Numbered from the stretch's first letter, positions 25,315 through 34,681 are shown. The stretch: DNA of 64,000 bases from JAGREO01 sp020446285 (GCA_041398005.1 JAWKVP010000008.1:89733-153732), one strand, 5' to 3'. Translations and numbers: made by a program. Notes: generated from the letters alone by a model not told the origin.

Positions 25315-26793
25315 TCAGCTGTTTTGCGACGGCGTTGGCCTTGTCGATCTGGTCCGTGACACGGCGTCATGCCAGCCGGTCCGCAATGACTGGCGCGCCG
25401 ATGCCTCCATGGCCGGATCGAACCGTGTGCCCGATCGGGACCAGTCCGTGTCGATGCCGAGTGCGGCAAAGGCCATTGCCGCCGCGCCGAGGGCGCCCAC
25501 TTCCTCCACATCCGAGCGCTGCACGGTACGGCCGAGCAGGTCGGCCTGCAGTTGCATCAGGAAGCTGTTGGCCGTCGCACCACCGTCGGCACTGAGTGTT
25601 TCGAGCGGTTCGCCGATGACGGTTTCCATGGCCTCGAATACATCCGCGATCTGCATGGCGATGGCTTCGAATGTGGCGCGGGCGACATGGGCTTGTGTCG
25701 TGGCATGGGTCATGCCGGAGATCGTGCCGGTGGCCCGTTCGTCCCAGTGTGGCGCGCCGAGACCCGAAAGCGCGGGGACGAAGCAGACGCCACCGGACGA
25801 TTCGACCGTCCGTGCGAGATCCGAAAGCGCGCGCCCGTCGGCGATCCCCAGAAGCGAGGCGATGAAGTCCGCTGCCTGCGCGGAGACGAAGATATTGCCT
25901 TCCAGTGCATGGGCCGTGCCGTTGCGGTCGGTCCAGGCGATGGTGCCCGAGACCCCGTGCGAGGCGGCGCAACGGCCGGGTGTGAGTGTCATCAGCGAGG
26001 AACCGGTCCCGTAGGTTGCCTTGACCACGCCGGGTGTGCGGACGCCATGTCCGTAGAGTGCTGCGTGACTGTCGCCCATCATGGCATGGATCGGTATGCC
26101 CGCCGGAAGGGAGGTGACATGCGCCACCGTCTCGCCGAAGCGGCTGTCCGAGGGCAGGGGGGCGGGCAGACAGGATATGGGTGCACCGAAGAGCGCGCCG
26201 AGTTCAGCACTCCAGCCGAGCGTCGCGGTGTCGAAGAGCTGGGTGCGCGAGGCGTTCGAATGGTCGGTGGCAAAGCTCGCACCGCCGCTCAGGTTCCACA
26301 GGAGCCACGAATCGACCGTGCCCATCCTCAACCGCCCGGCATCCAGAAGTGCGCGCGCCTGCGGCCGGTTGTCGATGATCCATGCCAGTTTCGGTGCCGG
26401 GAACATGGGATTGATCGCAAGTCCGGTCGCCGCCTCGACCCTCTTGTCATGTCCGGCGGCGGAGAGCCGCGCACAGGCATCGGCGGTGCGGGTACATTGC
26501 CAGAGGATCGCGGGGCCCACCGGTTTCCCCGTCTCGCTGTCCCAGGCGATGACGGTCTCGCGCTGGTTGGAGATCGCAAGCGCGTCGATTCCCTCCCCGC
26601 CGGCATCGGCAGCGACCGCGTCGATGACCTGCCGGGTTGAGTCCCAGATCGCCTCCGCCGACTGTTCGGCCCAGCCGGGTTGCGGATAGCTGGACCGGGA
26701 AGGTGCCGAGGCGCGGGCCAGGACCGAGCCGTCCGCACCGATCAGAAGTGCCTTGGTGTTGGTCGTACCCTGGTCGATGGCGAGAACACGCAT
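25315..26793 (-). CDS. FGGY-family carbohydrate kinase, glycerol-kinase-like
   Basis: A 492-residue sugar kinase of the FGGY family. The N-terminal phosphate loop is AIDQGTTNTKALLIG; KATYGTGSSLM and the second-domain signature GLGAPHWDERATGTISGMTH follow, then SADGGATANSFLMQLQADLL. It resembles the glycerol kinase branch, but operon context argues against glycerol: it is the last gene of an operon with an isomerase and a split transketolase, three bases after the transketolase stop. The likely task is phosphorylating a ketose made by the FucI-like isomerase so that the transketolase can cleave it. Substrate unproven. Confidence 0.85.
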   Translation of the reverse strand: MRVLAIDQGTTNTKALLIGADGSVLARASAPSRSSYPQPGWAEQSAEAIWDSTRQVIDAVAADAGGEGIDALAISNQRETVIAWDSETGKPVGPAILWQCTRTADACARLSAAGHDKRVEAATGLAINPMFPAPKLAWIIDNRPQARALLDAGRLRMGTVDSWLLWNLSGGASFATDHSNASRTQLFDTATLGWSAELGALFGAPISCLPAPLPSDSRFGETVAHVTSLPAGIPIHAMMGDSHAALYGHGVRTPGVVKATYGTGSSLMTLTPGRCAASHGVSGTIAWTDRNGTAHALEGNIFVSAQAADFIASLLGIADGRALSDLARTVESSGGVCFVPALSGLGAPHWDERATGTISGMTHATTQAHVARATFEAIAMQIADVFEAMETVIGEPLETLSADGGATANSFLMQLQADLLGRTVQRSDVEEVGALGAAAMAFAALGIDTDWSRSGTRFDPAMEASARQSLRTGWHDAVSRTRSTRPTPSQNS

Positions 26794-26796
26794 TTC

Positions 26797-27756
26797 CTAC
26801 TGCCCTTTCCTGTTCGCCGCACGGCGCGCGCCCGCGGCAATGCCCGCGGGGCTCAGGCCATTCTCGCGGAAGAGATGGTCGACGGAACCGGTTGGAAGGA
26901 AGCCCGGAAAACCGATGCGCTCGACCGGAACGGGACAGGTCGCGGCCGTGAGTTCCGCCACGGCTCCGCCGAGCCCGCCACGGACATGCGCTTCCTCGAC
27001 CGTGACCAGCGCGCCGGTCTCGAGGGCCGCTGCCTGAACGGCCTCCGCGTCGAGCGGATTGAGCGTGTGCATGTCGAGCACCCGCGCGGCAAGGCCCTCC
27101 CGGGCGAGCATGTCGGAGGCTGCGGCGGCCATGTGAACCGTGGTGCCGGTTGCGATGATCGTGACATCCCTGCCCGGGCGCACCGATCGTGCCCGGCCCG
27201 GCACGAAGGCATCCGCGAGGTCCAGTTCGGGGACCGGCATCCGGCTGAGGCGCAGATAGACCGGGCCTTCATGGGCGGCAGCCCAGCGGACGGCTTCGGC
27301 GGTCTCGAACGGATCGGCGGGTGCGATCACCGTGATCTGGCCGAGCGGCCGCAGCCAGGCGAAATCCTCGATGGAGTGATGGGTCGCCCCGAGCTGCCCG
27401 TAGGCGACGCCCGAGGACTGGCCGACCAGCTTCACATTGTAGCCGGAATAGGCGATATCGGCCTTGACCTGTTCGAGCGCCCGCCCGGTGAGAAACGGGG
27501 AAGCGGCGGATACGAAGGGAATGAGGCCGGCATTGGCGAGGCCCGCGCCAACCCCCACCATGGTCTGTTCGGCGATGCCGACATTCACGATCCGGTCGGG
27601 AAACGCTTTCTGGAAGCCGCCGAGATTGGAGGAGCCGACGCTGTCATTGACCACGGCGACGATGCGGTCGTCCTCCGCCGCGAGCGCCTCGATCGTGGCG
27701 GCCCAGGCCTTGCGGCAGTCGAAAAGGGCGGCGGCGTGCGTGGCGGGTGCGCTCAT
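26797..27756 (-). CDS. Transketolase, C-terminal (pyrimidine/C) subunit
   Basis: A 319-residue protein covering the second half of transketolase. The thiamine activating glutamate is in NVGIAEQTMVGVGAGLANAG; GATHHSIEDFAWLR, YLRLSRMPVPE and VTVEEAHVRGGLGGAVAEL also match split transketolases. ATG 27756 overlaps the stop of the N-terminal subunit by four bases, so the two halves are co-translated. Split transketolases of this kind are often specialised catabolic enzymes rather than the pentose-phosphate enzyme. Confidence 0.92.
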   Translation of the reverse strand: MSAPATHAAALFDCRKAWAATIEALAAEDDRIVAVVNDSVGSSNLGGFQKAFPDRIVNVGIAEQTMVGVGAGLANAGLIPFVSAASPFLTGRALEQVKADIAYSGYNVKLVGQSSGVAYGQLGATHHSIEDFAWLRPLGQITVIAPADPFETAEAVRWAAAHEGPVYLRLSRMPVPELDLADAFVPGRARSVRPGRDVTIIATGTTVHMAAAASDMLAREGLAARVLDMHTLNPLDAEAVQAAALETGALVTVEEAHVRGGLGGAVAELTAATCPVPVERIGFPGFLPTGSVDHLFRENGLSPAGIAAGARRAANRKGQ

Positions 27757-28589
27757 CGGGCAAGCTCCTCGATGGCCTGTTCGTATTCCGCTTCGTTCGG
27801 TACGCCATGGTGCCACTTCACGCGGTTTTCCATGAAGCTGACACCCTTGCCCTTGATGGTGTTGGCGATGACGCAAAGCGGTCTTTCGCGACTGCCCACA
27901 GGTGCGCCCAGAACCTCCAAGAGCTGGCCGTGATCGTGGCCGTCGACCTCGACGACCTCCCAGCCGAAGGCGCGGTACTTGGCATCGAGCGGGTCCAGGC
28001 CTGCGGTCTCCTCGGTGCCGGCACCCTGCTGCAGCCGGTTGCGGTCGATGATGAGGGTCAGATTGCCGACCTTGCGGTGGGCGGCCGTCATCGCCGCCTC
28101 CCAGTTCGATCCTTCCTGCTGTTCGCCGTCGCCGGTGAGCACGAAGGTTCGGTAGTCCCGTTTCGCGATCCGGCCGCCGATGGCGATGCCGAGCGCTATG
28201 GGAAAGCCGTGTCCGAGCGGGCCGGTATTGGCCTCGACGCCGGGCAGATAGTTCCGGTTCGGATGGCCGTTCAGCATGGATCCGTCGTCCATGTAGGTGT
28301 CGAGCCGGTCCTCGGGCCAGTAGCCCGCCCGTGCCAGGGCCGTGTAGAGAACGCCCGTCGCATGCCCCTTCGACATCACGAAGCGGTCGCGGTCGGGCCA
28401 GTCCGGGCGCTTCGGATCGAAGTTCAGGACACCGAAAAAGAGCGTGGCGACGATATCGGTGGCGGAAAGGTCGCCGCCGATATGGCCGAGCCCCCTTGCG
28501 AAGACCATCTGCATCGCGCGGCGGCGCATCCATGAGGCGTTGTCGCGGATCCGTGCGAGCCGGTCATCCTTGTCGTGCATCTGCGTCAT
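27753..28589 (-). CDS. Transketolase, N-terminal (thiamine-binding) subunit
   Basis: A 278-residue partner of the gene at 26797. The segment ARGLGHIGGDLSATDIVATL, the KGHATGVLYTALARAGYW motif, GPLGHGFPIALGIAIGGRIA and the thiamine diphosphate motif LTGDGEQQEGSNWEAAMTAA are all readable. ATG 28589 is preceded by GAGGA; a longer reading from 28643 would run into the upstream gene. It begins 7 bases after the isomerase stop. Likely moves a two-carbon unit from a ketose phosphate to an acceptor aldose phosphate. Confidence 0.92.
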   Translation of the reverse strand: MTQMHDKDDRLARIRDNASWMRRRAMQMVFARGLGHIGGDLSATDIVATLFFGVLNFDPKRPDWPDRDRFVMSKGHATGVLYTALARAGYWPEDRLDTYMDDGSMLNGHPNRNYLPGVEANTGPLGHGFPIALGIAIGGRIAKRDYRTFVLTGDGEQQEGSNWEAAMTAAHRKVGNLTLIIDRNRLQQGAGTEETAGLDPLDAKYRAFGWEVVEVDGHDHGQLLEVLGAPVGSRERPLCVIANTIKGKGVSFMENRVKWHHGVPNEAEYEQAIEELAR

Positions 28590-28596
28590 GACGTCC

Positions 28597-30063
28597 TCAG
28601 GAACGGGTGGGAACGGACAGTTGTGGCTCGGGCGTGCCGCCATGATGGTAGAGCGGCCAGCGGAGATACTGCGTCACCGCCTCGTTCAGCGCCGCCGCAT
28701 GGTGGCCGCGCACCATCGCGACATGGTGTTCGAAGCCGTTCCGGGTGACGAACCGCATGAGCCGGCGCAGGCCCGCGACCTTCGTGACGGCGATCCCGCC
28801 ATCCATGCCGAACGGATCATCGGTGAATTCACCCTCGCCGAGATAGGCCTTGAGCGTGCCGTTGCGATCGTCCGAGGAGAGCCGGAAAAAGGTCATGTCG
28901 CCCGGCTGCACCTTGCCCTTGACGGCGCCGAAACACTTCTCGCGACCGATGGTCTCGCCCAGAACGTCGAGTTCGGAGATCTCCGGTGTCTCGCCGAGGA
29001 AGCTCTTGGGGTAATTGCCGCAATGGGTGCAGACGCAGAGATCCTCGCGGTCGGCATAATTGTTGTTCCAGTCGAGGATCGCCGCCGGGGCGCCCGAAGC
29101 GAGTGTGAGGGCGTACATCGAGATGGCACCCATGACATCCACCTCGCAGGCCGACGGCATGAGATTCTCGCCCATCATCGACATGGTCAGGCAGGTCGCA
29201 CAGCCCCAATTGTCCTGAAGACTCCGCCAGCACTGGATCGCCGAGGCATCGCACTCGTTCTCCTCGATCCAGCGATTCACGGCGAGCGTCCATTTCGCCT
29301 GTTTCATCACCTGAGCCGGCCTTATGTGGGCGGGGATCCTGCCATAGGCGTGGATCCGGGCGAGTGCCGCCTTCAGGTCGGCATCATCGTCACCGATGGC
29401 TTCGGCAGCGCCCATCATCTCCGAGAGATCCACCGTGACGACGGTGATGCCGCTGGCCTGCAGCAGCTTTTCCGAAAAGCGCATGGTCTGGAACGGGCCG
29501 GTGCGCGCGCCGATGGCGCCGATCCGCGCGCTCCGCAACCCACGCGTGATTCGGCAGACCCGTGCGAAACGGTCGAGATCGGCGGCGAAGGCACCGGACG
29601 CGATATCCATGGTATGGCCCGACGTCTCGCTGAACGGCACGCCGTACTGCCAGAAATTGTTGGCGACCGAGATCTTGCCGCAGAAGGCATCGCGGCGGTT
29701 GTGGACGTCGACCTTGTCGAGTTCGTCGTTCGACGCCTGAAGCAGGATCGGCACATCCAGCCTCGCCCGGTTCACCAGTTCGGCAATCGCGATCTCGTCG
29801 CCGAAATTCGGCAGGCAGATCACCAGTCCGTCGATGCGATCGCGGTTTTTCGCGAAATGTTCGGCGTAGAGCTTCGCATCCGCAATGGATTGCACCGCGC
29901 CATTGTCCGTCGCCTCGAACGGCAGGGTGACGGCGTCGATGCCGAGCCGTTCGAATTGCGCCAGCACTTCGTCCCGCGCCTGCCTGCAGGGTGCGGGGCT
30001 GAAGAAGGCGCGGCTCGCGATCACCACGCCAAGCGACATCCGACGGTTCACTGTCCTGATCAT
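28597..30063 (-). CDS. L-fucose/L-arabinose isomerase-like protein
   Basis: A 488-residue protein of the FucI/AraA-like fold. Candidate metal-binding acidic residues lie in SACEVDVMGAISMYALTLAS and AILDWNNNYADRE; histidines in CTHCGNYPKS may complete the site. Family members isomerise aldoses to ketoses, but this branch is distant from true FucI (about 590 residues) and its substrate is unknown. It is the first gene of a four-gene operon with transketolase halves and an FGGY kinase; GGGAGGA lies five bases before ATG 30063. An unlabelled pentose such as apiose is possible. Confidence 0.78.
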   Translation of the reverse strand: MIRTVNRRMSLGVVIASRAFFSPAPCRQARDEVLAQFERLGIDAVTLPFEATDNGAVQSIADAKLYAEHFAKNRDRIDGLVICLPNFGDEIAIAELVNRARLDVPILLQASNDELDKVDVHNRRDAFCGKISVANNFWQYGVPFSETSGHTMDIASGAFAADLDRFARVCRITRGLRSARIGAIGARTGPFQTMRFSEKLLQASGITVVTVDLSEMMGAAEAIGDDDADLKAALARIHAYGRIPAHIRPAQVMKQAKWTLAVNRWIEENECDASAIQCWRSLQDNWGCATCLTMSMMGENLMPSACEVDVMGAISMYALTLASGAPAAILDWNNNYADREDLCVCTHCGNYPKSFLGETPEISELDVLGETIGREKCFGAVKGKVQPGDMTFFRLSSDDRNGTLKAYLGEGEFTDDPFGMDGGIAVTKVAGLRRLMRFVTRNGFEHHVAMVRGHHAAALNEAVTQYLRWPLYHHGGTPEPQLSVPTRS

Positions 30064-30376
30064 CCTGTCCTCCCGGGCGAGACGCGCTGCGTGGGCGGGT
30101 CTTCGCTTACTTTCGAATTTTATTGATTGATAGCGAATATGGAGGTTTGTGGCAAGTCCTATCGATTCTCATGCAGAAGAAGAGCGGCATGTCCGCACTG
30201 TATATCGAGTTTTTTCATGCTTTCCCGATGGTTGACTCTTGCGACGGACAGGCGGAACTTCAAAAAAACAAAAAAGATCGAAAACAAAAACATTGACAAT
30301 CGCGATGATCGGTAGAGGATCGACGTCGAGGGAAGTGCGCCGCCATGGCGCGCGAAAATGATGGGAGGAATATCGA
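30064..30376. promoter_or_regulatory. Divergent promoter region of the sugar locus
   Basis: 313 bases between the isomerase operon and the transporter operon, with much lower GC than its surroundings. TTGACA at 30293-30298 is a candidate -35 element for the transporter genes, with only a weak -10 (around 30313-30320). An A-rich tract with repeated CAAAAAAAC / GAAAACAAAAAC blocks (30259-30292) and TTTCGAATTTTATT (30111-30124) resemble the TTTCG/CGAAA-type operators used by DeoR-family repressors, fitting the deoR-type gene at 34682. Confidence 0.5.
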
Positions 30377-31312
30377 ATGAAACTCAACCGCCGTCTTCTC
30401 ATGGCCGCCGCTGCCGTGTCCTTCGTCGGCTTCTCCGCTGCGGCTGCCAGTGCCGATACCATCGCGATCATCACGCCGAGCCACGACAATCCGTTCTTCA
30501 AGGCGGAGTCCGACGGTGCCGCGGCGAAGGCCGAAGAGCTCGGTTATGAAACGATGGTCCTGGTGCATGACGATGACGCCAACAAGCAGTCCGAACTGTT
30601 CGACAGCGCCATCGCCGCCGGCGTCGTGGCGATCGTTCTGGACAATGCGGGTGCCGATGCGTCGGTCTCTGCCGTGCAGAAGGCGAAGGATGCGGGCATT
30701 CCGTCCTTTTTGATCGACCGTGAGATCACCGAGACCGGCGTTGCGGTCTCGCAGATCGTGTCCAACAACTATCAGGGCGCGCAGCTCGGTGCCGAGGAAT
30801 TCGTCGCGCTGATGGGCGAGGAGGGCCAGTATGCCGAGCTGGTCGGCAAGGAGTCCGATACCAATGCGGGCATCCGCAGTCAGGGCTATCATGACGTGAT
30901 CGACCAGTATCCCGATCTCGAGATGGTCGCCCGCCAGACCGCGAACTGGTCGCAGACCGAAGCCTATTCGGTGATGGAATCGATGCTTCAGGCCAATCCC
31001 GGCATCAAGGGTGTGATTTCCGGCAACGATACCATGGCCATGGGCGCCTGGGCCGCGCTCGAGGCGGCGGGCCGCACCGATGTCATCGTCGTCGGTTTCG
31101 ACGGCTCGAACGATGTTCGTGACTCGATCCTCGCCGGCGGCATCAAGGCGACCGTGCTGCAGCCCGCCTACGCGCAGGCGCAGATGGCGGTCGAACAGGC
31201 CGATCACTACCTGAAGAACGGATCGACCGGCCTCGACGAGAAGCAGCTCATGGATTGCGAGCTGATCAACATGGACAATGCCGGCAATCTCGAGACCTTC
31301 GCGCTGAAGTAG
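30377..31312 (+). CDS. Sugar ABC transporter substrate-binding protein, ribose (RbsB) type
   Basis: A 311-residue periplasmic binding protein with a signal peptide (residues 1 to about 26, cut after ASA). The mature start, DTIAIITPSHDNPFFKAESD, and motifs IPSFLIDREI, ELVGKESDTNAGIRSQGYHD, GVISGNDTMAMGAWAALEAA and VVGFDGSNDVRDSI are those of pentose/ribose-type binding proteins. It is the first gene of the transporter operon. A strong hairpin follows the gene, a usual device for making binding protein in excess over membrane subunits. Ligand unknown, presumably the substrate of the divergent catabolic operon. Confidence 0.92.
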   Translation: MKLNRRLLMAAAAVSFVGFSAAAASADTIAIITPSHDNPFFKAESDGAAAKAEELGYETMVLVHDDDANKQSELFDSAIAAGVVAIVLDNAGADASVSAVQKAKDAGIPSFLIDREITETGVAVSQIVSNNYQGAQLGAEEFVALMGEEGQYAELVGKESDTNAGIRSQGYHDVIDQYPDLEMVARQTANWSQTEAYSVMESMLQANPGIKGVISGNDTMAMGAWAALEAAGRTDVIVVGFDGSNDVRDSILAGGIKATVLQPAYAQAQMAVEQADHYLKNGSTGLDEKQLMDCELINMDNAGNLETFALK

Positions 31313-31329
31313 GGCGACCGGCCTTCGAC

Positions 31330-31370
31330 GACCGTCCGGCCCGCCCCGTAGCGTGGTGTGCCGGACGGTC
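31330..31370 (+). terminator. Stem-loop after the binding-protein gene
   Basis: GACCGTCCGGC (31330-31340) pairs perfectly with GCCGGACGGTC (31360-31370). There is no T run. It more likely stabilises the upstream message or partly terminates it than ends the operon. Confidence 0.65.
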
Positions 31371-31387
31371 CCTGCACGGACAGGATC

Positions 31388-32032
31388 ATGACCCGGATTT
31401 CCATCGCACTCGCATGCACGGTCGTGGCATTCGCCGCTGCCGGCTGCAAGATCGTCAAGAACAAGCCCGAAGGCGAAAAGGCCATCGCCGCCGATGCCAG
31501 TGGCGATGATGCCCGGATCGAGCAGCGTCTTGCGGACAGTTTCGACAGCCAGCTTGCTCCGTACATCGCCGAGAATGCGCAGACCGTGGCCTCGTTGCGG
31601 CAGGCCCTTGCCGCCGGCCTCGATGAAGCCGGCGCGGCACATGGAACGAAGGGATCCGGTGCCGGTGCGGCGTGGAACTTTCCCGTTCAGGGCGAGGGAA
31701 TGGTCGTCTCCTCGAAGCTCGACACGCGCGCGCGTGTCGCCGGGGTCGATACCGACGGCGACGGCGCGGCCGATGTCACGGTTCAGCTCGGCCCGGTCAT
31801 CAAGGGAACCGCGCTGCGCGATGTGGCTCCTTTCTACAATTTCGATGATTTTCGCGATCAGATCGAATTCGCCAAGCTGGCACGAGCGCTGAACGACCGG
31901 ATCTCGGCCGGTGTCGTGCTGCCCGAAGATGGCATCGACGGCAGGGCCATCGGCTTTTCCGGCGTGGTCGCTCTCAAGAAGGCCGACGAGCCGTTTGTGG
32001 TGACGCCGCTCGTGGTCGAGTTCACGCCATGA
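31388..32032 (+). CDS. DUF2291-type lipoprotein of a sugar ABC transporter locus
   Basis: A 214-residue lipoprotein: signal peptide with lipobox FAAAGC (Cys about 20), followed by KIVKNKPEGEKA. The body (AAWNFPVQGEGMVVSSKLDT; VTVQLGPVIKGTALRDVAPF; FYNFDDFRDQIEFAKLARAL) matches the DUF2291 family as I know it, which is found next to ribose-type ABC transporters and has no assigned function. The TGA overlaps the next ATG by four bases. It may help deliver ligand or tether the binding protein; that is inference. Confidence 0.8.
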   Translation: MTRISIALACTVVAFAAAGCKIVKNKPEGEKAIAADASGDDARIEQRLADSFDSQLAPYIAENAQTVASLRQALAAGLDEAGAAHGTKGSGAGAAWNFPVQGEGMVVSSKLDTRARVAGVDTDGDGAADVTVQLGPVIKGTALRDVAPFYNFDDFRDQIEFAKLARALNDRISAGVVLPEDGIDGRAIGFSGVVALKKADEPFVVTPLVVEFTP

Positions 32033-33558
32033 CCGATGCTCATCCCGTCGGCCTCCGCATTCGCGGTGCCACCAAAGTCTATCCGGGCACCCGTGCGCTC
32101 GAGGGCGTGGATTTCGACATCAGGATGGGTGCTGTCAACGTACTGGTGGGCGAGAACGGTGCCGGCAAGTCGACGCTGATGAAGGTCATCGCCGGGGTCG
32201 AGACCCTGACCGAGGGAGAGATCACGATCGACGGCCGGCCGGTCGTCTTTCACTCGAAGGAGGACGCCGTCGCCCGCGGGATCGGAATCGTCTTTCAGGA
32301 ACTGAACCTCTTTCCCGACCTGAGCGTCGCCGAGAACATCTTCATCGGCAACGAGCCGACCCGCTGGGGTATCGACATCGACCGCAACGAGGTGATCGCG
32401 AGAACGCGCAAGCTCCTGCGCCGCCTCGAACAGGATTTCGACCCGCGCACGCCGCTCGGCTTTCTCCGGATCGGCCAGCAGCAGATCGTCGAGATCGCCA
32501 AGGCGCTCGGCGAAAATGCGCGGATCCTCATCCTCGACGAGCCGACTTCGGCCCTTTCCGCATCCGAGGTCGAGGTTCTCTTCCGGATCATCGACGAACT
32601 CAAGGCGCAGGGTGTCGGGATCGTCTACATCTCCCACCGGCTCGAGGAGCTGATCCGTGTGGGGGACTACATCACCGTGCTGCGCGATGGCAGGGTGACG
32701 GGCACGCGCTCGATGGAAGGCGTGGACATTCCCTGGATCGTCAGGGCGATGATCGGTGACAAGTCGAAGGATTTCTCGAAGAGTACGGGTCACGCATTCG
32801 GCGAGGAGATCTTCCGTGCGGAAGACATCTGCCTTGCCAAGATGGGCGGGGGGCTGGCGGTCGACCATGTGTCGCTGTCGGTGCGCGCGGGCGAGATTCT
32901 CGGTCTCTACGGCCTGATGGGTGCCGGGCGCTCGGAGTTTCTCGAGTGCATCATGGCCCGGCATCCGCAGTCGACCGGCAAATTCTGGATGGAAGGCCGT
33001 GCGTTGCGTGAGCGCGACGTGGCCGGACGGATCGCGCGCGGGATCGCGCTGGTGCCCGAGGACCGAAAGAATGACGGATTGATCCTGGGAATGGCGATCC
33101 GGGAAAATCTGACGCTCTCGTCCTTGTGGCAATCGACCCGGCTGTTTCATCTGAGCCTTCGCAACGAAGCCGCGCGTGCGGCCGAATTCATCAAACGCCT
33201 GACGATCAAGGTCGCGAGCGCGGAAAACCCCGTCTCGTCGCTTTCGGGCGGAAACCAGCAGAAGGTGGTGATCGGCAAGGCATTGATGACCGGGCCGAGG
33301 GTGCTGCTTCTCGACGAACCGTCACGCGGCATCGACATCGGCGCCAAGGCCGAGATCTATCGCACCATGCGTGATCTTGCGGCACAGGGCATCGCCATCA
33401 TCTTCGTGACCTCCGATCTGGAGGAGGTGATGGCGCTCTCCGACCGGATCGCCGTCATGGCCGACGGGCGGGTCACAGGAGAATTTGGCCCGGATGTCCC
33501 GGCATCGCGTGTGATCGCTGCGGCCACGCCGGCAAAAACCAGGGATCAGGCAGCATGA
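32029..33558 (+). CDS. Sugar ABC transporter ATP-binding protein, RbsA type
   Basis: A 509-residue protein with two fused ABC ATPase domains. Domain 1 has Walker A GENGAGKSTLMK and Walker B ILILDEPTSALSASE. Domain 2 has the degenerate Walker A usual for RbsA (GLMGAGRSEFLE), signature SSLSGGNQQKVVIGKAL and VLLLDEPSRGIDIGAKAEIY. It couples ATP hydrolysis to sugar import with the permease that follows. The start overlaps the DUF2291 stop and its stop overlaps the permease start. Confidence 0.95.
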   Translation: MTDAHPVGLRIRGATKVYPGTRALEGVDFDIRMGAVNVLVGENGAGKSTLMKVIAGVETLTEGEITIDGRPVVFHSKEDAVARGIGIVFQELNLFPDLSVAENIFIGNEPTRWGIDIDRNEVIARTRKLLRRLEQDFDPRTPLGFLRIGQQQIVEIAKALGENARILILDEPTSALSASEVEVLFRIIDELKAQGVGIVYISHRLEELIRVGDYITVLRDGRVTGTRSMEGVDIPWIVRAMIGDKSKDFSKSTGHAFGEEIFRAEDICLAKMGGGLAVDHVSLSVRAGEILGLYGLMGAGRSEFLECIMARHPQSTGKFWMEGRALRERDVAGRIARGIALVPEDRKNDGLILGMAIRENLTLSSLWQSTRLFHLSLRNEAARAAEFIKRLTIKVASAENPVSSLSGGNQQKVVIGKALMTGPRVLLLDEPSRGIDIGAKAEIYRTMRDLAAQGIAIIFVTSDLEEVMALSDRIAVMADGRVTGEFGPDVPASRVIAAATPAKTRDQAA

Positions 33559-34628
33559 CATCGACCGAAGCATCCGCAACGGGCAGGGCTCCGGCCGGCC
33601 GCAACTGGCTCCTGCTGTTTCTCGAGGCGCGGACCTTCGTCGCCCTGATCCTCGTGCTCGGCTATTTTTCCTTCGCGGCCCCCAATTTCCTCAGTGCCGC
33701 GAACGCCGTCCTCGTATCCAAGCATGTGGCGATCAATGCGTTCCTCGCCATCGGCATGACCTTTGTCATCATCGCCGGAGGGATCGACCTGTCGGTCGGT
33801 TCGGTGGTGGGTCTCACCGGCATGATCGCCGGCTGGCTGATCCTCTACGGTGTCGATCCGGGGCTCGGCTGGTCGATCCAGTTCAACACATACGAGATCG
33901 TTCTCATCGTCTGCCTCTTCGGCATATTCGTCGGCTGGATCAACGGGATGCTGATCACCCGCCTCAGGGTGGCACCGTTCATCGCCACGCTCGGCATACT
34001 CTATGTGGCGCGGGGCGCGGCACTGCTCCTGTCGGGCGGACGGACCTTCCCGAACCTGAACGGAAACGCCGAGTATGGCTCCGCGAGTTTTCCGGCGATC
34101 GGTGCGGGGAACTTCCTCGGCATTCCCATCATGATCTGGATGCTCGTCGTCGTCGCTCTGGGCGCAAGCTATCTCGCTGGTCGCACGCCGCTCGGCCGGC
34201 ACATCTACGCCACGGGCGGCAATGAACGGGGCGCCGCACTTTCGGGCGTGAATGTCAACCGGGTGAAGATGTTCGTCTACATGTTCTCCGGTCTCATGGC
34301 CGCACTCGTCGGGCTGATCATCGCCTCGCAGCTCAAGGCCTCGCATCCGGCGACGGGCGAGTTCTTCGAGCTCAACGCGATCGCCGCGGCCGTGCTCGGC
34401 GGCACCTCGATGTCCGGCGGACGGGGCCGGATCGGCGGCACGATCGTGGGTGCCTTCGTCATCGGCATATTGTCGGATGGTCTCGTGATGATGGGCGTTT
34501 CATCGTTCTGGCAGATGGTCATCAAGGGGCTCGTCATCATCGCCGCCGTGGTCATCGACCAGGCACAGAGCAGGCTTCAGGCCCGCGTGGCGCTGGCGCA
34601 GGAGGCATCGGGCACAACAGGCCGGTAG
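33555..34628 (+). CDS. Sugar ABC transporter permease, RbsC type
   Basis: A 357-residue inner-membrane permease of the ribose/xylose group with about 8-10 membrane segments. Typical pieces: AIGMTFVIIAGGIDLSVGSV, FIATLGILYVARGAALLLSG, YATGGNERGAALSGVNVNRV (the cytoplasmic loop contacting the ATPase) and AVLGGTSMSGGRGRIGGTIV. It overlaps the ATPase gene by four bases and completes the importer. Confidence 0.95.
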   Translation: MTSTEASATGRAPAGRNWLLLFLEARTFVALILVLGYFSFAAPNFLSAANAVLVSKHVAINAFLAIGMTFVIIAGGIDLSVGSVVGLTGMIAGWLILYGVDPGLGWSIQFNTYEIVLIVCLFGIFVGWINGMLITRLRVAPFIATLGILYVARGAALLLSGGRTFPNLNGNAEYGSASFPAIGAGNFLGIPIMIWMLVVVALGASYLAGRTPLGRHIYATGGNERGAALSGVNVNRVKMFVYMFSGLMAALVGLIIASQLKASHPATGEFFELNAIAAAVLGGTSMSGGRGRIGGTIVGAFVIGILSDGLVMMGVSSFWQMVIKGLVIIAAVVIDQAQSRLQARVALAQEASGTTGR

Positions 34629-34681
34629 GACCGGCTTGGGTAACAGGCCGGCAAACCGGTGCGCGCTCGCTAAGAAAGGCA

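Noticed and set aside
28597..30063. True L-fucose isomerase (fucI)
   Set aside because: It is about 100 residues shorter than FucI, and the operon lacks fuculose kinase and fuculose-phosphate aldolase; a transketolase route does not fit fucose.
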